Shown: positions 19,049 through 29,662, counted from the stretch's first letter. The stretch: 64,000 bases of DNA from Staphylococcus edaphicus (GCF_002614725.1 NZ_MRZN01000009.1:1-64000), one strand, 5' to 3'. A program made the numbers and translations. Notes: generated by a model from the letters alone, not told the origin.

Positions 19049-20605
19049 TTATGATTCTTTTTGATCTTTACCACTTTTTACTAGTCGACGTACATCCGTT
19101 AAATCCGCTTCAATATCAAGTTGTGGTTTTTTCGTAATCATACTGATGACAACTGTAACGATTAAACTAGCTAAAAACCCTGGTATGATTTCATATAAAT
19201 TAAAGAAATCATTGACATCACCGAGTGGTTTAACAAATGCAATCCATATAATGACAACAATGGCACCAGCTAACATACCACTAACTGCTCCTGTTCTACT
19301 TAAACCTTTCCAATATAACGATAAGAGTACAAGTGGACCAAATGCAGCACCGAAACCAGCCCATGCATTACCTACTAACCCCAAAATGGTATCATTGGGT
19401 GACCAAGCAATCCATATGGAGATTATCGCTACGACAATAACCGATAAGCGTCCTACTAACACAAATTCTTTTTCATGCTTTTTCGCCGCCTCTTCGCCAC
19501 GAATTAATTTGTAAAAGTCTTCTGTTAACGAACTTGAAGTTACTAACAATTGTGAAGAAATTGTACTCATAATCGCAGCTAATATAGCGGCAAGCAAGAA
19601 TCCACCAACAAGCGGATGGAATAAAATTTGTCCCATTAAAATAAATAACGTTTCCGGATTTTGTATATCTGTTCCGCTTTGATTAATAAAAGTGATACCC
19701 GTTAGCCCTACACCTACTGCGCCTAACAAGCTAATTGCCATCCAACCAATACCAAATCTTCTTGCTGTTGGTAATTGTTTGACTGACTTGATAGACATAA
19801 ACCGCACAATAATATGCGGTTGACCAAAATAACCTAATCCCCATGCAAAGAATGAAATAATACCTATGAAAGTTGTTCCTTTAAATAAGTCTAAATTTGT
19901 CGGTTTTAATTCTGTTGCTTGTGAAAATGTATCAAGTCCACTTAATTGCAACATAGCTACAATTGGCACCATGACCATAGCAATAATCATCACGACCCCT
20001 TGGAAAAAGTCCGTCAATGAAACTGCTAAGTAACCACCGAAAAATGTATAAGCAATGACAATCACCGCTACAAGTAACATACCAAAATGATAGTTAATAC
20101 CAAATGCACTTTCAAATAACACCCCGCCTGATACCATTCCAGAATGTGTATACAACGTAAAGAATACAACAATAATGGCACCTGCAATTATTTTAATAGC
20201 ATTAGATTTATCATCTAATCTATTTTTAAAGAAATCAGGTAATGTGATTGCATCTCCAGCTTTTTCTGTATAGACACGAAGCCGCGGTGCTACAACTATA
20301 TAATTTATGTATGCTCCTAATGTTAATCCAATCGCTAACCAAGCTGCCGAAAGACCAGTTGTATAAACTTCTCCAGGTAACCCCATAATCATCCAACCAC
20401 TCATGTCAGATGCTCCAGCAGATAAGGCAGTTACATATGGACCAATGTTTCTACCACCCAACATATATTCACTTACATTACCAGTCGATTGTTTAAAACC
20501 ATAATAACCAATACCCAGTAAAACAATAAAATAAATGATTAGCATAATGTATGTTTGCCAATTTGGATTGACTTGACTTGCTAATGATGCTCCCAATATA
20601 AACAT
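19049..20605 (-). CDS. putP: High-affinity sodium/proline symporter
   Basis: The 518-residue sodium:solute symporter has about 13 helices and matches PutP of S. aureus along its whole length: [26 protein letters not shown] near residue 45, [17 protein letters not shown] near 260 and [21 protein letters not shown] near 343, which carry sodium- and proline-binding residues. It imports proline for nutrition and osmoprotection. The ATG has AAGGGGGC upstream. It is transcribed divergently from fbp. Confidence 0.93.
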   Translation of the reverse strand: MFILGASLASQVNPNWQTYIMLIIYFIVLLGIGYYGFKQSTGNVSEYMLGGRNIGPYVTALSAGASDMSGWMIMGLPGEVYTTGLSAAWLAIGLTLGAYINYIVVAPRLRVYTEKAGDAITLPDFFKNRLDDKSNAIKIIAGAIIVVFFTLYTHSGMVSGGVLFESAFGINYHFGMLLVAVIVIAYTFFGGYLAVSLTDFFQGVVMIIAMVMVPIVAMLQLSGLDTFSQATELKPTNLDLFKGTTFIGIISFFAWGLGYFGQPHIIVRFMSIKSVKQLPTARRFGIGWMAISLLGAVGVGLTGITFINQSGTDIQNPETLFILMGQILFHPLVGGFLLAAILAAIMSTISSQLLVTSSSLTEDFYKLIRGEEAAKKHEKEFVLVGRLSVIVVAIISIWIAWSPNDTILGLVGNAWAGFGAAFGPLVLLSLYWKGLSRTGAVSGMLAGAIVVIIWIAFVKPLGDVNDFFNLYEIIPGFLASLIVTVVISMITKKPQLDIEADLTDVRRLVKSGKDQKES

Positions 20606-21106
20606 GAAACAAAACGCCCCCTTATAATTTTGTTACATGCATATATTATACAAAACTTATCAGTAAATTAAACAGTAAATCAATAATTTTTTCTTTAATA
20701 CACGTATGAAATAGCTGATAATGTGTTTAAACACTGATACTACAAGGTTTAAGCCACTAAAAATTATAAAAGTAATTTTACTTTTTAAGAATAGTAATAC
20801 AACAAAAAACATTCATAAAAATGTATGTTTGCTACAATATTTATATTTATACCCATTTTATTATATTTGAGTAACATGAGTTTATGTATTCATTTTAATA
20901 AACGTCTGATTTAGATGAAGGAACATGACATTTTCTTAATATGTAAAGAACTTAATCCATTTTTTAGAATTTAAATTAACTTCATAATATAATAGGAATT
21001 AGACACACCCATTGACTATAATGCTACAATAAGAAATATATAATGGAAGCGTTTTATTAAAATGTATTTTCATAACTGAAACCTATACAACTGGAGTGAC
21101 ATAATA
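20606..21106. other. Divergent promoter region of putP and fbp
   Basis: No coding potential is seen in these 501 AT-rich bases. The right end holds a cre-like box at 21043-21057. The rest shows only short AT-rich repeats; I cannot place promoters with confidence. Confidence 0.4.
21043..21057 (+). promoter_or_regulatory. Possible cre-like box before fbp
   Basis: ATGGAAGCGTTTTAT fits the cre consensus except for one required C near the end. It is about 50 bases upstream of the fbp start. Repression of a gluconeogenic enzyme by CcpA is plausible but not certain. Confidence 0.35.
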
Positions 21107-23059
21107 ATGCATAATACAGCAAATAAAAGTTTAAAAGATAGATATTTAGATTTACTTTCGCAACAATTCAAGACCAAAGAAGAACTTGCTACAGAAATTA
21201 TTAATTTAGAATCTATTTTAGAACTACCTAAAGGTACAGAACATTTTGTCAGTGATTTGCATGGAGAATTTCATGCTTTCCAACACGTACTGCGAAACGG
21301 GTCAGGTAACGTGCGCTCAAAAATCAATGATATTTTTCAAGACACATTAACACGCAAAGAAATCAACGAATTTTCTGCGCTCGTATACTATCCAGAAGAA
21401 AAACTTAAATTAGTGAAAAATAGTTTTAGCTCAAAATCAGAACTTAATGCGTGGTATATCACAACGATTAATCGTTTGATAAAACTCATCACCTATGCTT
21501 CTTCTAAGTATACACGCACAAAATTGCGAAAATCCTTGCCTAAAAACTACGTATTTATTGTTGAAGAACTTCTATATAAAAGTAATAAATATAATAATAA
21601 ACATTCTTATTACGAAACATTGATCAATCAAATCATAGAATTAGAACAATCTGATGATTTGATTATTGGCTTATCTTTTACTGTCCAACATCTTGTAGTG
21701 AATCATCTTCATGTTGTTGGGGACATTTATGATAGAGGTCCTGAACCAGAAAAAATCATGGAAACACTTATTGATTACCCGTCAGTAGATATTCAATGGG
21801 GTAACCATGACGTACTTTGGATTGGTGCGTATGCCGGGTCCAAAGTTTGTCTTGCAAACTTACTCCGTATTTGTGCACGTTATGATAACTTAGATATTAT
21901 AGAAGATGCTTATGGTATCAATTTAAGACCTTTATTAACGCTCGCGGAGAAATATTATGACGGAAACAATAAAGCATTCAGACCTAAAAACCCTAAAAAC
22001 TTAACTGACTTAGAACTCGAACAAATTACAAAAATTCATCAAGCCATCGCAATCATACAGTTCAAATTAGAGGCACCCATCATTAAACGCCGTCCTACAT
22101 TTGAAATGGAAGAACGCCTAGTATTAGAAAGTGTTAATTATGATACAAATGAAGCAACACTCTATGGAAAAACATACCCTCTAGAGCATACTTGCTTTCA
22201 AACCGTTGATCCTAATGACCCTAACAAGTTAACGGATGAAGAGTCTGACGTAATGGACAAATTATTATTATCTGTTCAACAATCAGAGAAATTAAAACGA
22301 CATATGACATTCCTGATGCAAAAAGGTAAACTTTACTTGCCTTATAATGGCAATTTATTAATTCATGGATGTATTCCTGTTGATGAAAACGGTGAAATGG
22401 AATCTATGGTCATTGATGGTATTAAATATTATGGTCGGGATTTATTAGATCACTTTGAAGCGTATGTAAGAGAAGCATTTGACCACAAAGATGTCCAAGA
22501 TGATTTAGCTACTGATCTCGTATGGTATCTATGGACTGGTAAATATTCTTCGCTATTCGGTAAACGTGCTATGACTACTTTCGAACGCTACTTTATTAAA
22601 GATAAAACAGCACATAAAGAAACCAAAAATCCATACTATCATTTACGCGAAGATGTAGATATGTGCAAAAAGATGCTGAAAGACTTTGGCTTAGACCCTG
22701 AACAAGGTCACATTATTAATGGTCACACACCGGTCAAAGAAATAGACGGTGAAGATCCAATCAAAGGCGAAGGAAAAATGATTGTCATCGATGGCGGCTT
22801 TTCAAAAGCTTATCAATCAACCACAGGTATCGCTGGCTATACGTTACTGTATAATTCTTTCGGTATGCAACTTGTCGCACATCAACATTTTAATTCGAAA
22901 AAACATGTACTACTTAATGGTGCCGACGAACTTTCTATTCGTCGTGTCGTAGATAAGGAATTACAGCGCCAAAAAATAAGAGATACCAATACAGGACAAG
23001 AAATTCAAGAAAAAATTGATATACTAAAAGAGCTAATGCATGACCGCTATGTAAATTAG
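21107..23059 (+). CDS. fbp: Fructose-1,6-bisphosphatase, class III
   Basis: The 650-residue enzyme hydrolyses fructose 1,6-bisphosphate to fructose 6-phosphate in gluconeogenesis. It is of the large Firmicute-type class III, built on a calcineurin-like metallophosphatase core: FVSDLHGEF near residue 42, [13 protein letters not shown] near 203, QWGNHDVLW near 230 and INGHTPVKE near 540. Length is standard. The ATG follows GGAGTGAC. Downstream, the stem of its terminator has been split by an insertion sequence, so read-through into the IS is likely (see 23071-24390). Confidence 0.95.
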   Translation: MHNTANKSLKDRYLDLLSQQFKTKEELATEIINLESILELPKGTEHFVSDLHGEFHAFQHVLRNGSGNVRSKINDIFQDTLTRKEINEFSALVYYPEEKLKLVKNSFSSKSELNAWYITTINRLIKLITYASSKYTRTKLRKSLPKNYVFIVEELLYKSNKYNNKHSYYETLINQIIELEQSDDLIIGLSFTVQHLVVNHLHVVGDIYDRGPEPEKIMETLIDYPSVDIQWGNHDVLWIGAYAGSKVCLANLLRICARYDNLDIIEDAYGINLRPLLTLAEKYYDGNNKAFRPKNPKNLTDLELEQITKIHQAIAIIQFKLEAPIIKRRPTFEMEERLVLESVNYDTNEATLYGKTYPLEHTCFQTVDPNDPNKLTDEESDVMDKLLLSVQQSEKLKRHMTFLMQKGKLYLPYNGNLLIHGCIPVDENGEMESMVIDGIKYYGRDLLDHFEAYVREAFDHKDVQDDLATDLVWYLWTGKYSSLFGKRAMTTFERYFIKDKTAHKETKNPYYHLREDVDMCKKMLKDFGLDPEQGHIINGHTPVKEIDGEDPIKGEGKMIVIDGGFSKAYQSTTGIAGYTLLYNSFGMQLVAHQHFNSKKHVLLNGADELSIRRVVDKELQRQKIRDTNTGQEIQEKIDILKELMHDRYVN

Positions 23060-23070
23060 TAAATACTCAT

Positions 23071-23087
23071 AAAACCCCTATCTGCAC
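23071..23087. terminator. Left arm of the fbp/antiporter terminator, split by the IS
   Basis: AAAACCCCTATCTGCAC is an exact reverse complement of 24374-24390. Without the insertion the two 17-base arms would face each other across a short loop between two convergent genes, as an ideal bidirectional terminator. Confidence 0.75.
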
Positions 23088-23177
23088 ATCTGTGAACTGA
23101 CCCCAAATAATGGGAATAAAATAAAAACACTTTCGTTGAATTCATTTAAAATGAATCCTACGGAGGTGTTTTTTTCT

Positions 23178-23491
23178 ATGAAAAGAGTGTCGTATTCATT
23201 AGAAACAAAGTATAAAATTATTGAAATGAAGAAAGCTGGTTATGCTATTAAGGAAATTATGGAAGCGTTAAATATTAGAAATAGAACACAAGTGAAAACG
23301 TGGTGGAGATGGTATCGAAATGGGGAAACTTACAGATTTTCTCAACAAGTCGGCAAGCAGTATACTTATGGTAAAGGGCTGGAAGAGCTCTCAGAAGTAG
23401 AACAATTAAAATTAGAAAATAAAAGAAAAGATATTGAATTAGATATTTAAAAAAGTACAAAGAATTGGAAAGGAAGTGGTACCAACAGTAA
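23178..23491 (+). pseudogene. IS transposase orfA (helix-turn-helix), frameshifted
   Basis: The frame starts MKRVSYSLETKYKIIEMKKA after GGAGGTG and has a helix-turn-helix for terminal repeat binding (about 18-55). In the given sequence it stops at 23450 after ..IELDI. One extra T near 23448 would extend it as LKKYKELERKWYQQ to a stop at 23491, the usual orfA end in this group, and would put the A6G stretch (23449-23455) in frame as the A-AAA-AAG slippery heptamer used for the -1 orfA-orfB fusion. The lost T therefore removes both. Confidence 0.7.
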
Positions 23492-24317
23492 TCGTAGAAT
23501 TAGTTAATCAACTAAAGCATAGGTATTCAGTCAAAATGATACTTAATGTTTTAGACATACCCAAATCAACATACTATAGATGGAAACACAAAAATGATAA
23601 AAATGATAACTTGACGCAAAAAGTCATTCAATTGTGTAAAGACAATCAATATACCTACGGTTATCGAAAAATTACAGCCTTGATTAATCAATTGTCTTCA
23701 GTACCAGTTAATCATAAAAGAATTCAGAGAATCATGCAGGAGAATAATCTAAACTGTCGAGTTAGACCTAAAAAGTCAAAAAGCATTGGTAAACCTTATT
23801 ATAAAACAGAGAATTTATTACAAAGACAATTTAAAGCAAGCCAACCAATGGAAGTATTAACAACAGATATTACTTATTTACCTTTCGGTAACTCTATGTT
23901 GTATTTATCTTCAATTATGGATGTTTATAACGGAGAAATTGTTGCGTATAAAATAGATAACAAACAGGATCAAAGCTTAGTAAATGATACATTGAATCAA
24001 ATTGATATACCTGAGGGTTGCATACTACATAGTGATCAAGGAAGTGTTTATACATCCTATGCTTACTATCAATTATGCGAAGAAAAAGGCATTATCAGAA
24101 GTATGTCCCGAAAGGGAACACCAGCTGATAACGCCCCGATAGAAAGTTTCCATTCCTCGCTAAAGTGTGAAACTTTCTACATCAACAATGAGCTCAATAG
24201 CTCTAATCAAATTGTAATAGATATTGTCGAAAATTACATTAAAACTATAATAATAATCGAATTCAACAAAAACTAGGCTACTTATCCCCTATAAAATTCA
24301 GAGAATTAGCAGCCTAG
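23476..24317 (+). pseudogene. IS transposase orfB (DDE integrase), frameshifted near the 3' end
   Basis: The frame from GTG 23476 encodes an HTH_21 segment (about 35-95) and an rve integrase core. The acidic triad is visible: D in TTDITYLP, D in LHSDQGSVY and E in NAPIESFHSSLK. It reads to a premature stop at 24276. Adding one A to the A4 run at 24241-24244 restores the normal ending YNNNRIQQKLGYLSPIKF.. with a stop at 24317. The triad is intact; only about the last 30 residues are lost or altered. Confidence 0.75.
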
Positions 24318-24373
24318 AACATAGTGTTTTTATTAAATTCCCGCCTTACGGTTTCAGTGCATCACTCTAGTTC

Positions 24374-24390
24374 GTGCAGATAGGGGTTTT
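24374..24390. terminator. Right arm of the fbp/antiporter terminator, split by the IS
   Basis: GTGCAGATAGGGGTTTT complements 23071-23087 exactly over 17 bases and touches the antiporter stop codon. It lies outside the IS ends, so it is host DNA rather than an IS repeat. Confidence 0.75.
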
Positions 24391-26189
24391 TATATTTTTG
24401 AATGTAAATAGGCATCTTTCAGATAGCCAATCGTGCCTACTTCTGAGTTTATAATATTTTGATTACCACTTTTGAAAGTGACTTCCTTAGTATCATCAAT
24501 ATGATAGAGCACCATATCATGCGCTGTTAAGTTATGCTTGTTAGATACAGGCATTTCTAAAATATTATGCTCTACGATAAAGCGATTAAACCAATGAGAC
24601 GTAAAATTAGAATCAAAAAGAATATGATTTTTAATTGGGCCGTCTACATTACTCCGAGCGTGTTCATCACTAAAAGAAACTGGCATCATATTTACATTTT
24701 TCAGACCAAATTCTGGCACTAATTCATTGAATGCTAAGCTATTAAACACAAAGGATTGCGTCATCAACAAACATTTATTGTAACGTGTCATATCAGCATA
24801 AATACGATCATTGCTGGATAATAAGTTACCTTCAAACACTTCAAAACCTAAATCACTTGCGCGCTCTGATGTGTTATTAAATAAATTGAACGCCATTACT
24901 GGAATATTGTGTTCTCTTAATTTCGCACCTAAATGGAATGAAAATTCACTTTCTCCAACAATAATGACACCAGGTGGCTCTGTACTAGAGAGGTGCATCA
25001 ATTTGCTTAATGGTATAAAACTAAAACCATAAATGACAACTGTCACAAAGACTAATCCAAAGGTTACTGGAGTGATATACTCTGCCATGGGCGTACCCTT
25101 TTCTACAAATAAACCTCCAAAAAACTGGGCAACAGTAAGTACAACAATGCCTCTCGGTGCCATCATTGATACCATAGCTCGTTCCCGTTTAGAAATTTCC
25201 GTATTTATTGTAGATAATAATATGGATAACGGTCTTACTAAGATAATCATAACTGCACAAAAAATAAATAATTTCCAAGACATAATACTTTCTAATACAT
25301 TTAATGTTAATGAAGATGTAATTAATATAAAAACAGTAGAAACCATTATGGATGATGTATTTTCAATAAAATGGTCTGATTCTTTAAATATCAAATCGTG
25401 TCGTTTCATACGTGCCATCATCAAACCAAATATTGTTACAGCCAGTAAGCCAGATTCATGTAATATCTCATCACAAATCGCAAATATTAACAAAATAAAT
25501 ACCAATTGAATTGGTGGCATTAAATTTTGTGGAATAAGATCCCTTTTAATTAACCACATAAATAAATAGGACGCACCAAATCCAATCACAATAGCAATGA
25601 CAAAACGTAATGCAAAACTTAAAATTATTTGAATTTCAAAACCTTGTTCAATAATTTGAAAAACATAAAAAGCGCCTAAAGCAATCATTGGTCCAATGGG
25701 ATCAAGGATGATACTTTCCCACCTTAATATCGAATCCACACTTTTCCTAACTTTAGCTTGTTTTAATAATGGCTGTATCACAGTAGGACCAGTGATTAAA
25801 AACAATCCACCTAAAACAAGGGAAATGGTTGTAGAAAATCCTAATACAAAGTGCAATGCAATTGCCCCTAATATCCATGCAAACACAGCACCCACAGTAA
25901 TTATTCTTATAACGGCTTTAGAGATTCCTTTTAATTCACGAAAATCTAAATTACTACTACCTTCAAAAAGAATGATTGCAACTGCTATCGACACTAACGG
26001 ACTAAATACGGATTGTCCTAAACTTTCTTGGGGGTTAATCAGTCCAAAAATAGGTCCAACAAGCAACCCTACAATAGCCATTACTACGATGGATGGCCAT
26101 TTTATTTTATTGGCGAACCATTGGCTGAATATACCCAATGCCAAAAATATAACAATGAGTAATGTTAACGGTAAGTTTAATAAAGTCAC
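24390..26189 (-). CDS. CPA1-type cation:proton antiporter with RCK_N-like domain
   Basis: The 599-residue protein has 12-13 membrane helices (about 1-390) of the Na+/H+ exchanger fold, with SVAVAIILFEGSSNLDFRELKGI and SILRWESIILDPIGPMIALGAF carrying the family acidic residues. Residues 400-560 resemble a TrkA-N/RCK fold (GVIIVGESEFSFHLGAKLRE, and a second-strand FEVFEGNLLSSN), suggesting control by a nucleotide or ion. It likely exports Na+ or K+ for pH and salt balance. It starts at GTG after GAGAGGGA. Its 3' terminator has been split by the IS. Confidence 0.82.
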   Translation of the reverse strand: MTLLNLPLTLLIVIFLALGIFSQWFANKIKWPSIVVMAIVGLLVGPIFGLINPQESLGQSVFSPLVSIAVAIILFEGSSNLDFRELKGISKAVIRIITVGAVFAWILGAIALHFVLGFSTTISLVLGGLFLITGPTVIQPLLKQAKVRKSVDSILRWESIILDPIGPMIALGAFYVFQIIEQGFEIQIILSFALRFVIAIVIGFGASYLFMWLIKRDLIPQNLMPPIQLVFILLIFAICDEILHESGLLAVTIFGLMMARMKRHDLIFKESDHFIENTSSIMVSTVFILITSSLTLNVLESIMSWKLFIFCAVMIILVRPLSILLSTINTEISKRERAMVSMMAPRGIVVLTVAQFFGGLFVEKGTPMAEYITPVTFGLVFVTVVIYGFSFIPLSKLMHLSSTEPPGVIIVGESEFSFHLGAKLREHNIPVMAFNLFNNTSERASDLGFEVFEGNLLSSNDRIYADMTRYNKCLLMTQSFVFNSLAFNELVPEFGLKNVNMMPVSFSDEHARSNVDGPIKNHILFDSNFTSHWFNRFIVEHNILEMPVSNKHNLTAHDMVLYHIDDTKEVTFKSGNQNIINSEVGTIGYLKDAYLHSKI

Positions 26190-26705
26190 TTTATTCCCTC
26201 TCTTTAATCCAATTTAAATTTCATTTTATTCTAAGAAACACTTTAATTACGCATATAAGAAAACATACTATCAAATTTTTTTATTTAACGCATTAAATGA
26301 ACCTTCATCATTTACCCATTTTGATGCAGTATTAATCTAACCCGTCTTTGCACATATCACTATGTACTTTCTTAAAACATGATAGTCATCATAATAAAAC
26401 CCTTAGGGGTATGATGATATATACCGAAATGGAAATCATGTTTGACTTAACCTCTCAAAAATTAACAATAATGTCACTATTTTACTAAATGCTAGCTTTA
26501 CATTATGTTTTGACAAAACTATAATTATTATGAAAATCTTATAATAAAATAATAGGATGTTATGTTATATGTAGTATGCTGAATGATTCGATTCTTTAAT
26601 GATTGCTACTATGCATTACAATAACGAATACACAAACTTTATTTTCAGCTATTATTTTTATATCTTTTTTACTTAAACAGAAGGAAAAGAAAGGTGACTC
26701 ATGTT
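26190..26705. other. Divergent promoter region of antiporter and DASS symporter
   Basis: No gene is seen in these 516 AT-rich bases. One inverted repeat, CATCATA/TATGATG at 26387-26416 with a 16-base loop containing AACCCTTAGGGG, stands out and may be an operator or a small RNA structure. A strong T-rich stretch precedes the symporter start. Confidence 0.4.
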
Positions 26706-28121
26706 ATGAATGATGGCATCAATTACAAAAAATTCATCACCCCCATTTTGATCGGTATCATCATCTGGTTGGCTGCCCCAATTAGACCAGAAGGTTTAGA
26801 TATTGCCGCTTGGCATATGTTTGCAATTTTTGTAGCAACTATTATTGGCTGTATTACACAACCCCTACCAATCGGCGCCGTTGCAATGATTGGTTTTACG
26901 ATTTCAGTATTAACCCATACTGTTAAAATTGATACCGCTGTTTCAGGATTTGGAAATAGTAGTATCTGGCTCATTGCCATGGCATTTTTTATATCACGAG
27001 GATTTGTAAAAACAGGACTTGGCAGACGTATCGCATTACAATTCGTAAAGTTATTCGGAAAGAAAACACTAGGTTTAAGCTATTCCCTTGTTGGTGTCGA
27101 TCTTATCTTAGCACCTGCCACACCAAGTAATACAGCACGTGCAGGCGGTATTATGTTCCCAATTATCAATGCTTTATCTCGTTCGTTTGGTTCAAAACCT
27201 GAAGACGGCACACAACGTAAAATGGGCGGATTCCTTATCTTCACAGAATTTCATGGCAACTTGATTACAGCAGCCATGTTTTTAACTGCCATGGCAGGTA
27301 ATCCATTAGCTCAATCTTTAGCCAAACATCAAGGTGTAGATATCACTTGGATGCAATGGTTTTTAGCAGCACTCGTGCCTGGCATCATCTCATTGATACT
27401 TGTTCCATTAATCATTTATAAATTGTACCCACCTGAAATAAAGGAAACGCCTAATGCTACGTCATGGGCACAAAACGAACTTGAGTCTATGGGAAAAATG
27501 GCAACAAGCGAAAAATATATGATTACTATTTTCTTAGTAGCGCTTGTACTTTGGGTATTAGGTAGCACATTGAATGTTAACGCTACATTGACAGCCTTTA
27601 TTGCACTTTCACTGTTACTTATCACGGGGGTTCTTTCTTGGAATGACGTACTGAAAGAAACTGGCGCTTGGAATACATTAGTGTGGTTCTCCATATTAGT
27701 AATGATGGCCAATCAATTGAACGAACTGGGCTTTATTCCATGGTTAAGTAAATCCATATCAGGAAGTTTAGGCAGTCTAAGTTGGCCAATTGTTTTAGTG
27801 TTATTAATCATATTTTATTTCTATTCTCATTATTTATTTGCAAGTTCAACAGCACATGTTAGTGCAATGTATTCAGCGCTATTAGGTGTAGCAATTGCTA
27901 CAGGGGCGCCACCACTTTTCAGTGCTTTAATGTTAGGTTTCTTCGGTAACTTAATGGCGTCAACAACACACTATAGTAGTGGGCCAGCACCGATTTTATA
28001 TTCGGCAGGTTATGTTTCTCAAAATCGTTGGTGGACTATGAATGCCATACTTGCTGTATTTTACTTTATTGTATGGTTAGGCATTGGATCACTGTGGATG
28101 AAAATCATCGGTTTAATGTAA
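26706..28121 (+). CDS. DASS-family anion:sodium symporter (dicarboxylate/2-oxoglutarate-malate type)
   Basis: The 471-residue protein has about 11-12 helices of the divalent anion:Na+ symporter family. The two S-N-T/S-T-T-like substrate motifs are visible: APATPSNTARAGGIMFP near residue 145 and a C-terminal STAHVSAMYSALLGVAIATGAPP/STTHYSSGPAP. It probably imports C4-C6 di- or tricarboxylates such as malate or 2-oxoglutarate. It resembles the plant-plastid and Bacillus YflS type. The ATG at 26706 is chosen because AAAGGTGA lies 8 bases upstream; an in-frame GTG at 26694 overlaps that site. Confidence 0.82.
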   Translation: MNDGINYKKFITPILIGIIIWLAAPIRPEGLDIAAWHMFAIFVATIIGCITQPLPIGAVAMIGFTISVLTHTVKIDTAVSGFGNSSIWLIAMAFFISRGFVKTGLGRRIALQFVKLFGKKTLGLSYSLVGVDLILAPATPSNTARAGGIMFPIINALSRSFGSKPEDGTQRKMGGFLIFTEFHGNLITAAMFLTAMAGNPLAQSLAKHQGVDITWMQWFLAALVPGIISLILVPLIIYKLYPPEIKETPNATSWAQNELESMGKMATSEKYMITIFLVALVLWVLGSTLNVNATLTAFIALSLLLITGVLSWNDVLKETGAWNTLVWFSILVMMANQLNELGFIPWLSKSISGSLGSLSWPIVLVLLIIFYFYSHYLFASSTAHVSAMYSALLGVAIATGAPPLFSALMLGFFGNLMASTTHYSSGPAPILYSAGYVSQNRWWTMNAILAVFYFIVWLGIGSLWMKIIGLM

Positions 28122-28128
28122 TTTTAAG

Positions 28129-28196
28129 GCCCCATGTAACGATTTCAACGACATGAATTATGTGTGAAACGTGTCGTTAAAATCGTTACATGGGGC
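28129..28196. terminator. Long bidirectional terminator hairpin
   Basis: GCCCCATGTAACGATTT pairs with AAATCGTTACATGGGGC and the stem continues through CAACGAC/GTCGTT. It sits between the convergent DASS and isochorismatase-like genes and is followed by T-rich DNA on the + strand. Confidence 0.9.
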
Positions 28197-28205
28197 TATT
28201 TTATT

Positions 28206-28763
28206 TTAATTGTTAAACCATGATGTTGTTGTAATCACTTCTGCATAGCGTGTAAGTATTTTATTTATTAAAAATTGATGTTTCTCTGTGTCATTATCAT
28301 CAACTGCATCTGATAATATGGTTAATTTAAAGTCCTTATCTGCCGCTTCAACAGCAGTCGATAATACTACGCCACTCGTACTAACACCGGTTAACACAAG
28401 GTGATCCACTTGTATGCCACGTAAAAGTACTTCTAAATTACTGCCTGTAAACGCGCTTAAACGATGCTTTGTTACAATGACTTCATTTTCCTGAGGTCTC
28501 AATGCATCAATAATTTGTGTTGATTCATCATGTTTATTCATTGCTATATCATTTGTCTTCATTTGCATAAACATTTTATTGTTGTCAGAAACTTCCATGT
28601 ATTTGCCCGAAAATGCCACTCGTACAAAAATGACAGGCACATCATGATTACGTGCTATTTCAATTGCTTTTTGATTATTGGAAATGATTTTTTCTTTTTG
28701 CTTTAAGCCGTTTACAATGCCATTTTGCATATCCATTACTACCAGTGCTTGATTCTTATTCAA
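28206..28763 (-). CDS. Isochorismatase-fold hydrolase lacking the catalytic cysteine
   Basis: The 185-residue alpha/beta protein has the isochorismatase fold: ALVVMDMQNGIV with the first acid, VTKHRLSAF with the lysine, and GVSTSGVVLSTAVEAAD where cysteine hydrolases carry the nucleophile. That cysteine is absent (V or T stand there), as in a known subgroup, so nicotinamidase-type chemistry is unlikely. I choose the TTG at 28763 (LNKNQALV) because GGTGGGGG lies just upstream; the frame can also open at GTG 28775. It is convergent to the DASS gene and sits 255 bases beyond the mhq operon. Confidence 0.75.
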   Translation of the reverse strand: MNKNQALVVMDMQNGIVNGLKQKEKIISNNQKAIEIARNHDVPVIFVRVAFSGKYMEVSDNNKMFMQMKTNDIAMNKHDESTQIIDALRPQENEVIVTKHRLSAFTGSNLEVLLRGIQVDHLVLTGVSTSGVVLSTAVEAADKDFKLTILSDAVDDNDTEKHQFLINKILTRYAEVITTTSWFNN

Positions 28764-28852
28764 CTTGACCCCCACCTTTTATATTACTTTCATTGCTCAA
28801 GACAATTATAGACGCATTTCATTTATTTTTCTAAAATTATAATTATAAAAAG

Positions 28853-28900
28853 GAACGAGGTAGAAACCTGATTTTTCTAAATAGATTTCTGCCCCGCTCT
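28853..28900 (-). terminator. Terminator hairpin of the mhq operon
   Basis: On the - strand RNA the arms GAGCGGGGCAGAAA and TTTCTACCTCGTTC pair along 14 bases if G-U pairs are allowed; the + strand RNA would have mismatches. This asymmetry says it works for the leftward operon ending at 29031. Confidence 0.7.
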
Positions 28901-29030
28901 TCTTAAATTGACTAAATTTGAAAAATCTCTAAAGTCATTGCTATTTTAAACGTTTAGCAATTGCTTAAATTCTGATATACAGTAAACCAGAACTTATGTC
29001 ACATGCTTATTTTATAGTAAATCCATTGTG

Positions 29031-29630
29031 TTATATGCGGTTATTTAATAAATCTTGTCCCGCTGTCACACCTGCCTGCGTTAATTCGTGACTATTAACC
29101 CATACTTGAGTTACATTTGCACCACGACTTTCAAATATTTCTATGACACGTTCACTATCTTTAGTTGTTACAATTGGGTCGTTTTCACCCATTGAAAGTA
29201 ATACTTTCATACCACTTAAATCCTTATCATTCGTAATATCTATCGGATAAAGTGGTGCATATAACAATGCCGTTTCAAATAGGATATCTTGATGTAAAAT
29301 CATGCTAATTGCGATATTGGCACCATTTGAAAACCCTACTGGAATGACTTGGGATAAATCAAAACCATAACGTTCTGCTGCTTCATGTAAAAATGAAGTC
29401 AGTCTATTTGTACGCAATTCTAAATCTTCAATATCGTATTGCCCTTCATCAAAGCGTTTAAAAAAGCGATTCATCCCATTTTCAGAAACTTCACCTCTTA
29501 CGCTTAACACGTTAAAGTTAGGATTAAGCAATTGGCTTAATGGTAGTAAATCATTTTCATCTCCACCAGTACCATGTAACAAAAGAAATGTAGGTGCGTT
29601 TGATTCTCCTTCTTTAAAAATATGTTCCAT
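29031..29630 (-). CDS. mhqD: MhqD-like carboxylesterase/phospholipase
   Basis: The 199-residue alpha/beta hydrolase has the oxyanion region LLLHGTGGDENDL, nucleophile serine in PVGFSNGANIA, aspartate in MGENDPIV and histidine in NSHELTQAG. It belongs to the YtpA/MhqD-type small esterases found in quinone-responsive mhq operons of Bacillus and Staphylococcus. Its physiological substrate is not known. The ATG at 29630 gives MEHIFKEGE and has AAAGGAG upstream. It follows the two VOC dioxygenase genes by 32 bases on the same strand, so it is the last gene of the operon. Confidence 0.82.
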   Translation of the reverse strand: MEHIFKEGESNAPTFLLLHGTGGDENDLLPLSQLLNPNFNVLSVRGEVSENGMNRFFKRFDEGQYDIEDLELRTNRLTSFLHEAAERYGFDLSQVIPVGFSNGANIAISMILHQDILFETALLYAPLYPIDITNDKDLSGMKVLLSMGENDPIVTTKDSERVIEIFESRGANVTQVWVNSHELTQAGVTAGQDLLNNRI

Positions 29631-29662
29631 ATCTATGCATGCTCCTTTCAAATGATTAATTT

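Larger units (their letters stand above)
23091..24361 (+). mobile_element. IS3-family (IS150-like) insertion sequence
   Basis: This is a roughly 1.27-kb element with two transposase frames and imperfect terminal inverted repeats. The left end TGAACTGACCCC..GGGAATAAAATAAAAACACT matches the complement of the right end TGCACTGAAACC..GGGAATTTAATAAAAACACT. The exact ends are uncertain by a few bases; ATC or CATC occurs at both borders (23087-23090 and 24360-24363) and may be the target duplication. It interrupts the loop of the terminator shared by fbp and the antiporter. Both frames are broken, so this copy may not move by itself. Confidence 0.85.

Noticed and set aside
23071-24390. The 17-base outer repeats as the terminal inverted repeats of the IS
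   Set aside because: A second, more internal pair of ends with TG-start and long inner similarity fits IS3-family ends better, and the right outer arm reaches into the antiporter stop codon. The outer pair is therefore read as a host terminator.
25033-26217. Two long + strand frames opposite the antiporter gene
   Set aside because: They mirror the membrane-protein coding strand in another frame and lack start signals; the - strand protein has clear family motifs.
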